Of a stretch of 6,001 nucleotides of DNA, positions 1 through 5,406 are shown in pieces. The DNA is from an uncultured Flammeovirgaceae bacterium. GTDB taxonomy: Bacteria; Bacteroidota; Bacteroidia; Cytophagales; Cyclobacteriaceae. A program made the position numbers and the translations under genes. The notes beneath the pieces are model-generated. The model was not told the DNA's origin. It searched no databases and worked only from the letters and a program-made list of their open reading frames with translations. The DNA lies in assembly GCA_946480685.1 (NCBI GenBank), contig CAMLLI010000302.1, positions 1 to 6,001 of the forward strand, read 5' to 3'. Within the stretch, counting starts at the first letter, position 1. Every line of letters begins with the position of its first letter.

Positions 1-42
1 GAAGTAAGGAGTAAGAAGTAAGGAGTAAGAAGTAAGGAATAA
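1..42. repeat. Tandem 14-bp (2 x 7-bp) repeat array, left-truncated
   Basis: Three back-to-back copies of GAAGTAAGGAGTAA occupy 1-14, 15-28 and 29-42. The third copy has a single G-to-A change at 39. Each 14-mer is itself two near-identical heptamers, GAAGTAA and GGAGTAA, so the array can be read as six heptamers of the form GRARTAA. The array begins at the first base of the window and probably continues to the left. The next bases (43-46, GAAA) look like the start of a decayed further unit. It lies downstream of the tdk terminator, in non-coding sequence. No function is evident; it resembles simple heptanucleotide intergenic repeats rather than a CRISPR, because there are no spacers. Confidence 0.85.
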
Positions 43-60
43 GAAACTTCCTGGCGGAAG
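40..60 (-). terminator. Probable rho-independent terminator of tdk
   Basis: CTTCC (47-51) and GGAAG (56-60) form a 5-bp stem with a 4-nt loop. Read on the minus strand the stem is followed by TTTCTTATT, a T-rich tail. It lies about 40 bases past the tdk stop codon, the expected place for transcript termination. The stem is short and the T tract is interrupted, so the call is tentative. Confidence 0.4.
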
Positions 61-99
61 ACTTCATTTTTCGAAATATAGTATAGATGCAGAATCTTG

Positions 100-705
100 T
101 CATAGGTCGGTCTTCTTTCGGTCTCGCATGCCTTCTATAAATGCCTGGCGACTGCGGGCTTCGTATTCCTTGCGTTCGCCTAACATAACCTGTTGTTCGC
201 TCGATGCAAGTCGGAAGGAGAACGAAGCGAGCTCACCGGTTTGTGCACAGATTGCGTGGACTTTTGTAACAAACTCGGCAACGGCCAGCAGGTAAGGCAT
301 CGGTCCGAAAGGTTTACCTTCAAAGTCCATATCAAGGCCGGCCACGATAACACGTTTACCACTGTTGGCAAGGGTATTGCAAACCTCTACTATAGCCTCA
401 TCAAAGAATTGTGCTTCATCGATGCCAACAACTTCACAATCTCCGGCCAGCAGAAGTATATCGCTTGCAAAGTTTACGGGTGTAGACCGTATGGCGTTAG
501 CGTTGTGCGATACAATTTGTTCGTGATGGTAGCGTTTGTCTATTACAGGCTTGAAGATCTCAACCTTTTGGCGGGCTATAATAGCACGGTTCAGTCTGCG
601 GATAAGCTCTTCGGTCTTGCCCGAAAACATGCAGCCTGCTATTACTTCGATCCACCCGACACGACCCTGTTCGCGCCTGCTCCCTAAATGTGGTTCTATA
701 AACAT
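100..705 (-). CDS. tdk: Thymidine kinase (TK1 family), zinc site degraded
   Basis: ATP-dependent cytosolic kinase that phosphorylates thymidine to dTMP in nucleoside salvage. At 201 residues it has the usual TK1/Tdk length. The P-loop GCMFSGKT is at residues 24-31, the IDEAQFF segment at 95-101 contains the probable catalytic base E97, and the substrate-side stretch AGLDMDFEGKPFG is at 122-134. The N-terminal extension before the P-loop matches Bacteroidetes homologues as I remember them, which supports the ATG at 705; no Shine-Dalgarno sequence precedes it. TK1 enzymes normally carry two CxxC pairs that bind a structural zinc in the lasso domain. Here only C153 remains: the second position is T156, and the YExxCRxCF motif reads YEARSRQAF, with S185 and A188 in place of cysteine. 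The frame is intact and the other motifs are preserved, so I infer an active, zinc-free enzyme rather than a pseudogene. The gene is divergent from the next one. Confidence 0.95.
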   Translation of the reverse strand: MFIEPHLGSRREQGRVGWIEVIAGCMFSGKTEELIRRLNRAIIARQKVEIFKPVIDKRYHHEQIVSHNANAIRSTPVNFASDILLLAGDCEVVGIDEAQFFDEAIVEVCNTLANSGKRVIVAGLDMDFEGKPFGPMPYLLAVAEFVTKVHAICAQTGELASFSFRLASSEQQVMLGERKEYEARSRQAFIEGMRDRKKTDL

Positions 706-867
706 TCGTTAAAATTAAGCATAGCCATGAAATAAAATATGCGGCAACATAAGCACGTGTTATTAAGATTTACCTTTCTTCCGGTTGGTCTGTCTTAATT
801 CCGCCTTCTAATATCGCATCTAATTAATATCTTTAAGGCCGTTAATACTCCTCAATCGTATCGAAGC
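706..867. promoter_or_regulatory. Divergent intergenic region with weak plus-strand promoter candidate
   Basis: This AT-rich 162-bp gap must hold the promoters for tdk (leftward) and the unknown gene starting at 868 (rightward). For the rightward gene, TATCTTTA at 828-835 is a one-mismatch match to the Bacteroidetes -7 box TAnnTTTG. It is preceded 19 bases upstream by TTC (806-808) in place of the -33 TTG, and would give a leader of about 25 nt. For tdk no good -33/-7 pair was found. No ribosome-binding sequence is visible at either start, as is usual in this phylum. Confidence 0.3.
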
Positions 868-1941
868 ATGGATGAAAAGATAAGTCTCGAAGCAATAGCC
901 CTCTATGGAGATGCGTACGCTGAAAGTGTGCTGAAGGGATTTTTTTCTTCGAAAGACAAGATCAGTGGACAAGAAATTCTCACGCTGTGCAGTGTGCAGC
1001 AGGTAAATCTTTTTGTGATCCGCGAGCTTTTCCGCGCATGGAAAGAAGAAACCAAAAAACTGAAGAGCGCTTACTTCGACTATGAAAACGCTGATGTAAA
1101 GGAAGCTCTCGAAAATTTTATGGGTGTGCTCTCCAAGAACATCGCCATAGATCGCTTACACTTTGCTCCGCTGTTGAAGAAAGCATCAAGCCATGCCTTG
1201 ATGGTGATCTTCGATCCGTATGATTTCTTCTCGATGATCATTACGGGCAAAAACAACAAGCTCGAAGTAGAATCTTTCCGTGAAGAGATAAAATACCTGA
1301 AGGTAAACAAAGCGCCACTCGACCGTATGTTGCAGAAGATGGAAGAGAAAGGTGCCAAAGAACTGTCAGGCAATGAGGCATTTGCTATACTCGACCAGAT
1401 TCTGGAGGAAGTAAATTTTACACCGGAAGACGTAGAAGACTATATCGAGAAATTCTCGGCTGTGGTGCCGCTCGACCCGGCTCGCTTTTTTGTGAGTAAA
1501 GAACCGGTAGCCAAACCGATATCTCAACCGGTGCGCCCGGTCGAAACTCCAAAAGTTGTAACCTCAACACCGCCTCCTCAACAACAAACTATACAACAGC
1601 CGCCACCGCGACCAGCACAAAATACACCGCGCGTTCAGCAGCCTCAACAGGCATCAAGTCTCAACGACAGACTCGGTCGCGAATCAAAGCAGACGGTAGC
1701 TGGTAATTTCAAGATCTTCAAGATCAAAGACAGTCTTACAATCAACCAGAAGTTCATGTTCACCAAGGTGTTATTCCATGGCGACTTCGAATTGTTCAGC
1801 AAGGCTATAGATCGTATCGACCAGTTGGATACTCTCTCAGCAGCATTACGCTATATCGATGAAGAGTATGCCTCAACATGGGATCGCGACAGCGAAGAGT
1901 TTCACGAATTTATGGAGCTGGTAGAAAAAAGATTTTCGTAG
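868..1941 (+). CDS. Two-domain protein of unknown function with Pro/Gln-rich linker
   Basis: I cannot assign a function. The 357-residue product has no signal peptide or membrane segment, so it is probably cytoplasmic. Residues 1-205 are charged and predicted mostly helical. Residues about 211-262 form a low-complexity Pro/Gln/Thr/Val linker with PPPQQQ and QQPPPRP runs. Residues about 264-357 make a second compact domain, beginning SLNDRLG and continuing with KDSLTINQKFMFTKVLFHGDFELF at 287-310, DTLSAALRYIDEEY and a final ELVEKRF. From memory, this C-terminal pattern (SLNDRL, then IN-KF-F--LF-GD--LF, then a W-D-SEEF stretch) recurs at the ends of uncharacterised Bacteroidetes proteins; this needs a search. 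The start is the ATG at 868, after a non-coding AT-rich region. The gene runs convergently into the next one, with its stop 11 bp from the neighbour's stop. Confidence 0.85.
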   Translation: MDEKISLEAIALYGDAYAESVLKGFFSSKDKISGQEILTLCSVQQVNLFVIRELFRAWKEETKKLKSAYFDYENADVKEALENFMGVLSKNIAIDRLHFAPLLKKASSHALMVIFDPYDFFSMIITGKNNKLEVESFREEIKYLKVNKAPLDRMLQKMEEKGAKELSGNEAFAILDQILEEVNFTPEDVEDYIEKFSAVVPLDPARFFVSKEPVAKPISQPVRPVETPKVVTSTPPPQQQTIQQPPPRPAQNTPRVQQPQQASSLNDRLGRESKQTVAGNFKIFKIKDSLTINQKFMFTKVLFHGDFELFSKAIDRIDQLDTLSAALRYIDEEYASTWDRDSEEFHEFMELVEKRFS

Positions 1942-1968
1942 TGTCCTGTAAATCAGGCTACACGAATC
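1931..1968. terminator. Shared bidirectional terminator hairpin at convergent gene ends
   Basis: GTAG (1938-1941) plus CCTG (1945-1948) pair with CAGG (1954-1957) plus CTAC (1958-1961), with a 5-nt loop TAAAT and a 3-nt bulge TGT. GATT (1931-1934) and AATC (1965-1968) can extend the stem after an internal mismatch. The structure includes the TAG stop of the plus gene and the TGA stop of the minus gene. On the minus strand it is followed by a T-rich stretch (complement of the A run at 1925-1930), and on the plus strand by a weaker TTT. It is the only structure available to end both transcripts, but the stem is imperfect. Confidence 0.4.
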
Positions 1969-2459
1969 TTTATGATGCCTTTGTTATTGTCGATCTTCAA
2001 TTCGAAGATACGGGTAATGAATGTGCTCAGGCGTAAGCCGGCCATCTGTGGCGTATAGTCTTCCGGATAGAATACAGTAAGTTCTAATATAGCACGGATA
2101 AACTGCTCGTGTTTGCAAAATTCTTTTGCCCACTGACGGAATGTTCCTGTCCACTCTTCATTATATTTTGTAGCCGGATCACGACCATCAAAAATAAATT
2201 CGAGCTGGTTATCGCTATAATTTTTGTAACGGTATACAGCCGCCAGGTGCTGGTAAAATTCACTGAGGTGTGAATAGTCAGACGTTGTGTGCTGCTTGAT
2301 TCGCTCCGCTGTCTCGTCCATTAAGCCTAATGCATTGAAACGGAGCAGGTATTCTACTTTTACATAGTCTACCAGGTATTGCAGCAACGAATTTTCAAGA
2401 GACGACTGTACCTCTTTAAGAACATAGTTTTTATCGCGTGGGAAAAACTTACGAAGCAC
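1953..2459 (-). CDS. Small helical protein of unknown function, GTG start
   Basis: I do not recognise this 168-residue protein. It has no signal peptide, membrane span, cysteine cluster or nucleotide-binding loop. It is rich in aromatic and charged residues and predicted mainly helical (for example residues 12-45 and 62-80), with a WTGTFRQWAKEF segment at 103-114 and a C-terminal FELKIDNNKGIIKIRVA stretch that looks like beta strands. The start is taken as GTG at 2459 because an in-frame TAA lies 12 bases upstream and the next Met is not until residue 47. An exact TAnnTTTG box 29 bases upstream gives it its own promoter, just past the neighbouring terminator. It is therefore probably a single-gene unit, ending in the shared hairpin with the convergent plus-strand gene. 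Confidence 0.8.
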   Translation of the reverse strand: MLRKFFPRDKNYVLKEVQSSLENSLLQYLVDYVKVEYLLRFNALGLMDETAERIKQHTTSDYSHLSEFYQHLAAVYRYKNYSDNQLEFIFDGRDPATKYNEEWTGTFRQWAKEFCKHEQFIRAILELTVFYPEDYTPQMAGLRLSTFITRIFELKIDNNKGIIKIRVA

Positions 2460-2487
2460 GAGTCTGGTTTAAAAAGTTATATGTTAA

Positions 2488-2518
2488 CAAAGGTATAAAA
2501 ACAGGTGATGCTCCGAAA
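2488..2518 (-). promoter_or_regulatory. Bacteroidetes-type promoter for the GTG-start gene
   Basis: On the minus strand TACCTTTG (plus 2495-2488) is an exact match to the Bacteroidetes primary sigma -7 consensus TAnnTTTG. TTTC (plus 2518-2515) lies 19 bases upstream and resembles the -33 TTTG with one mismatch. Transcription would begin near 2482 and give a leader of about 23 nt before the GTG at 2459. The -33 element sits in the loop of the terminator hairpin that ends the upstream gene, so the two signals are interlocked. Confidence 0.6.
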
Positions 2519-2534
2519 GCCCATCACCTGTTTT
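2498..2534 (-). terminator. Strong rho-independent terminator of the glutamate-synthase-like gene
   Basis: AAAACAGGTGATG (2498-2510) and CATCACCTGTTTT (2522-2534) form a perfect 13-bp stem around an 11-nt loop. On the minus strand the stem ends in TTTTT followed by ATACC. It begins 13 bases after the TAA stop of the minus-strand gene, the classic position. Because A and T runs flank the stem on both sides it could also stop rightward transcripts, although no rightward gene is nearby. Confidence 0.85.
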
Positions 2535-2547
2535 CACAAACAAAAAT

Positions 2548-4128
2548 TTAAAAGCGATCAGCACTCGCAGACTCACAGGATTTTTTATAAGGATCAGGCA
2601 CCGAACAATCGAGCATAGAGCCTACCGGTATAGATGGGTATATTTCTTCGAGGGTTTTAATCTCATTCATAAATATACGTCTGCTGATCTGGTGGCGGTT
2701 GAGCTTGCGTGGATTATCAAGACCGGCTGCCGCGAGTAATTCTACAAAACTCTCCACGGTATGTTTATGGAAGTTGGCAACGCGCACTTTCTTATCATCA
2801 ATATCCAAACCTTGCACAAGTTCCGGGTCTTGCGTTGCAACGCCAGTCGGACAGGTGTTCTTGTTACATTCCAAAGCCTGTATACATCCCAGTGCCATCA
2901 TCATGGCACGAGCACTGTTACACATATCGGCACCCAATGCTATAGCGCGGATCATGTGGAAGCCTGTGAGAATTTTTCCGGAAGCTATAATGCGAATATG
3001 TTGACGGATGTTGAATCCCTTCAGCATGTTATCTACAAACGCGAGACCTTCCAGCAACGGCATACCTACAAAGTTGGAGAACTCCGGAGGCGCGGCACCT
3101 GTTCCGCCTTCACCACCATCAACAGTGATAAAGTCAGGATACGTATCTAGCTCAACCATCGCTTTGCAAATCGAAATGAACTCACTCTTGCGTCCGATAC
3201 AAAGTTTAAATCCAACCGGTTTACCTTCTGACAAATCACGCATCTGCTTGATGAACAGGATCATCTCACGCGGTGTCTGAAATGCACTGTGAAAAGGAGG
3301 AGAGAAAACTGTGGTGCCCGCTTTCACCAAACGAATCGCGGCAATCTCCGGTGTATTCTTTTTAGCAGGAAGTATACCTCCGTGACCAGGCTTGGCACCT
3401 TGCGAAAGTTTAAGCTCGATCATTTTTACTTCCGGTCGCAGTGCATTCTTCTTAAAACCTTCCGGATTAAAATTACCGGCTTCATCGCGTGCTCCGAAAT
3501 AACCTGTACCAATCTGCCAGATCAAGTCTCCACCATTGTCGGTGTGGTGATGGCTGATACCACCTTCGCCCGTGTTGTGCGCGAAGCCACCAATCTTGGC
3601 ACCGGCATTCAATGCTATTACAGCATTACTACTCAGTGAACCAAAACTCATAGCTGATACATTTAATATACTGGCTGAGTATGGTTGCTTGCAATCTTTG
3701 TTGCCCACTTGTACACGAGGACTTTGATCCATCTTATGAAAATCAAGCGGAACGATGGAGTGACTCATCCATTCATAACCCTCCGCATAGACGTTGAGTT
3801 GTGTACCGAATGGCGTAGTGTCGATTTGTTTCTTAGCACGTTGATATATAACGGAGCGATCGATGCGGTTGATCGGTGACCCATCCGTATCCGACTCAAC
3901 AAAGTATTGCTGAATCTTCGGACGCATGTCTTCAAAGACATAGCGAAGTCTTCCGAGCACCGGGAAATTTCTTTTGATCGATTGTTTCTTCTGGATCATA
4001 TCCTGTATACCCATACCGATAACAGGACCTATAATTAAAAATCCGAAAAGAGCCGGCCACCAGAACCAGGCCCACAGCAACATCAGCATCGTAACGACAA
4101 TGCTGGTGACAACAAAAATTTTTCTCAT
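2548..4128 (-). CDS. Membrane-anchored FMN-binding glutamate synthase family protein
   Basis: The 526-residue protein contains the FMN/3Fe-4S synthase domain of the glutamate synthase large subunit but lacks both the glutaminase domain and the C-terminal GXGXG beta-helix, so it should not be called GltB. Two close hydrophobic segments at about 3-24 and 25-40 anchor it in the inner membrane. Family motifs follow in order: SAMSFGSLS (158-166), NTGEGG (185-190), SQGAKPGHGG (242-251), SPPFHS (276-281), VDGGEGGTGAAP (336-347, phosphate/FMN region), ASGKI (382-386), and C415-x5-C421-x4-C426, the complete 3Fe-4S ligand set. The catalytic domain therefore appears intact. Its substrate and electron donor are unknown; stand-alone versions are widespread and poorly characterised. 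The ATG at 4128 is followed directly by the hydrophobic anchor. It lies 80 bp downstream of ruvB on the same strand and may be co-transcribed. A possible -7 box (TATATTTTG, plus 4143-4151) leaves room for its own promoter. Confidence 0.92.
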   Translation of the reverse strand: MRKIFVVTSIVVTMLMLLWAWFWWPALFGFLIIGPVIGMGIQDMIQKKQSIKRNFPVLGRLRYVFEDMRPKIQQYFVESDTDGSPINRIDRSVIYQRAKKQIDTTPFGTQLNVYAEGYEWMSHSIVPLDFHKMDQSPRVQVGNKDCKQPYSASILNVSAMSFGSLSSNAVIALNAGAKIGGFAHNTGEGGISHHHTDNGGDLIWQIGTGYFGARDEAGNFNPEGFKKNALRPEVKMIELKLSQGAKPGHGGILPAKKNTPEIAAIRLVKAGTTVFSPPFHSAFQTPREMILFIKQMRDLSEGKPVGFKLCIGRKSEFISICKAMVELDTYPDFITVDGGEGGTGAAPPEFSNFVGMPLLEGLAFVDNMLKGFNIRQHIRIIASGKILTGFHMIRAIALGADMCNSARAMMMALGCIQALECNKNTCPTGVATQDPELVQGLDIDDKKVRVANFHKHTVESFVELLAAAGLDNPRKLNRHQISRRIFMNEIKTLEEIYPSIPVGSMLDCSVPDPYKKSCESASADRF

Positions 4129-4208
4129 ATAGATAATGGAATCAAAATATATAGTTGACGGATAGATTCTTGATGTTTAGAGAAAGTATATCGTAAAAAG
4201 ATACAGCG
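4129..4208 (-). promoter_or_regulatory. Gap between ruvB and the glutamate-synthase-like gene
   Basis: This 80-bp AT-rich spacer has no convincing terminator: the best hairpin, GTATC against GATATAC around 4186-4204, is short and bulged. TATATTTTG (minus strand, plus 4151-4143) is close to the -7 box but has no TTG partner at the right distance. Read-through from ruvB, a weak internal promoter, or both, are all possible. Confidence 0.25.
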
Positions 4209-5240
4209 TCAGTCAAACAAACCTGGTCTTTTTCCGAGGGGCGGCACTACCTTCAGATGCTTGTATGCCAGCTCGGTAGCTTCGCGTCCGCGGGACGTTC
4301 GTTTAATATAGCCTTCCTGTATCAGGAATGGTTCGTATACTTCTTCAATGGTTTCACTCTCTTCACCTACGGCTGTGGCGATGGTCGTGATTCCCACCGG
4401 ACCACCTTTGAATTTTTCAATGATGGTGAGAAGAATACGGTTGTCCATTTCATCGAGACCATTCTCATCTACATCCAGTGCTTTCAATGCAATCTGTGCT
4501 ATAGCTTTGGTAATGGTTCCGTTTCCTTTTATCTGGGCGAAGTCGCGCGTTCTTCGTAACAGGTTGTTGGAGATACGTGGGGTTCCACGACTTCTGCGTG
4601 CAATTTCAAAAGCAGCATCCGGCTCTATCGGCGTATTTAATATAGCAGACGAACGGTTCACGATTTTTGTAAGCAAAGCTGAATCGTAATATTCAAGTCG
4701 CGCGTTTATACCGAAGCGTGCGCGTAGGGGTGACGTTAGAAGACCGGCCCGTGTGGTCGCACCAATGAGAGTAAACGGATTCAATCCGATTTGTACAGAG
4801 CGTGCATTCGGTCCGGAGTCAAGCATAATATCGATGCGGAAATCTTCCATCGCAGAGTATAGATACTCTTCTACGATAGGATTGAGGCGATGAATCTCAT
4901 CGATGAACAAAACATCGTGCGGTTCAAGATTAGTAAGCAAACCGGCGAGATCGCTGGGCTTATCAAGTACAGGACCAGATGTTATTTTGATATTGGCCTG
5001 AAGCTCGTTGGCAATAATGTTTGATAGCGTGGTCTTGCCGAGTCCGGGAGGGCCATGAAGCAACACATGATCAAGCGGTTCACTTCGCTGCTTGGCGGCC
5101 TGAACAAAAACTTTAATATTATCTACTACCTTTTGCTGACCTGTAAAGTCTTCAAATGATAATGGACGAAGTGCTTTCTCAATCTCCTTTTCAACAGCAC
5201 TCTGGCCTTCGCCATCACTCTTCAGGTAATCTTCTCGCAT
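4209..5240 (-). CDS. ruvB: Holliday junction branch migration ATPase RuvB
   Basis: Hexameric AAA+ motor of the RuvABC complex, which drives branch migration of Holliday junctions in recombinational repair. At 343 residues it is full length. Visible elements are the N-terminal [12 protein letters not shown] (24-35), Walker A GPPGLGKT (63-70), Walker B LFIDEIH (111-117), the RuvA-contacting beta-hairpin region [20 protein letters not shown] (141-160), sensor 1 GATTRAG (160-166), the arginine-finger segment SPLRARFG (170-177), sensor 2 [13 protein letters not shown] (218-230), and the C-terminal winged helix [19 protein letters not shown] (276-294) through TSRGREAT (315-322). The PLRARFG variant with Ala in place of the usual Asp is, from memory, common in Bacteroidetes RuvB. 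The ATG at 5240 gives a normal N-terminus and has no Shine-Dalgarno sequence. ruvA and ruvC are not adjacent. The gene is divergent from apbE. Confidence 0.98.
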   Translation of the reverse strand: MREDYLKSDGEGQSAVEKEIEKALRPLSFEDFTGQQKVVDNIKVFVQAAKQRSEPLDHVLLHGPPGLGKTTLSNIIANELQANIKITSGPVLDKPSDLAGLLTNLEPHDVLFIDEIHRLNPIVEEYLYSAMEDFRIDIMLDSGPNARSVQIGLNPFTLIGATTRAGLLTSPLRARFGINARLEYYDSALLTKIVNRSSAILNTPIEPDAAFEIARRSRGTPRISNNLLRRTRDFAQIKGNGTITKAIAQIALKALDVDENGLDEMDNRILLTIIEKFKGGPVGITTIATAVGEESETIEEVYEPFLIQEGYIKRTSRGREATELAYKHLKVVPPLGKRPGLFD

Positions 5241-5291
5241 GATGTTGATCTTAGTGTGGTAAAGGTCATAAAAAAAGTTATTGAAATCGAC

Positions 5292-5320
5292 TAAATCGTA
5301 TAAGAAGACAACACGATTTA
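5292..5320. repeat. Perfect 8-bp inverted repeat upstream of ruvB
   Basis: TAAATCGT (5292-5299) and ACGATTTA (5313-5320) are exact inverted copies separated by 13 bases. The start-to-start distance is 21 bp, about two helical turns, which would suit a dimeric DNA-binding protein. A T run (TTTTT, 5320-5325) follows on the plus strand, so a terminator-like hairpin is the alternative, although no rightward gene ends here. Related copies, GAAATCGA (5283-5290) and ACGATTAA (5381-5388), occur nearby. Confidence 0.5.
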
Positions 5321-5355
5321 TTTTTCAAAAAAAGAATCTCTCCGGGAACCAATGA

Positions 5356-5368
5356 GCAACATTGTTGC
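5356..5368. repeat. 13-bp palindrome overlapping the putative apbE -33 element
   Basis: GCAACA (5356-5361) and TGTTGC (5363-5368) are perfect inverted arms around a single central T. The right arm contains the TTG proposed as the apbE -33 element, a typical position for a repressor operator. There is no direct evidence of binding. Confidence 0.45.
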
Positions 5369-5406
5369 ATTTACATTTTTACGATTAACTTGCAGGTCAA
5401 TTCAGC

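Larger units (their letters stand above)
5241..5406. promoter_or_regulatory. Divergent ruvB/apbE regulatory region
   Basis: This 166-bp gap separates two divergent genes. For apbE, TTG (5365-5367), an 18-base spacer and TAACTTG (5386-5392, one T short of TAnnTTTG) form a reasonable promoter ending about 15 bases before the ATG; TACATTTT (5372-5379) is an alternative -7 box. For ruvB, TAACTTTT (minus strand, plus 5280-5273) is a one-mismatch -7 box without a clear -33. Two inverted repeats, listed separately, lie between or over these elements. No known operator was recognised. Confidence 0.4.

Noticed and set aside
1..42. Possible CRISPR array
   Set aside because: The repeats are directly adjacent heptamers with no spacers and no nearby cas genes.
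100..260. tdk as a pseudogene because of its lost cysteines
   Set aside because: The frame is intact to a normal C-terminus and all catalytic motifs are present; substitution of the zinc ligands alone does not indicate a broken gene.
193..687. 164-codon plus-strand open frame opposite tdk
   Set aside because: It lies entirely antisense to a well-supported thymidine kinase gene, has Cys/Tyr/Arg-rich composition typical of a shadow frame, and shows no family motif.
754..759. CACGTG palindrome in the tdk upstream gap as an operator
   Set aside because: The symmetry does not extend beyond the hexamer, and a single 6-bp palindrome is expected by chance.
1500..1660. Frameshift or junk insertion in the Pro/Gln-rich stretch
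   Set aside because: The frame stays open on both sides, and Pro/Gln-rich composition is normal for an interdomain linker.
3289..3639. Plus-strand open frame opposite the glutamate-synthase-like gene (and several similar ones across 2699-3879)
   Set aside because: All are antisense to conserved synthase motifs in the true frame, and none has a plausible start region or recognisable product.
4348..4689. Plus-strand open frame opposite ruvB
   Set aside because: Shadow of the RuvB winged-helix and sensor 2 coding sequence.
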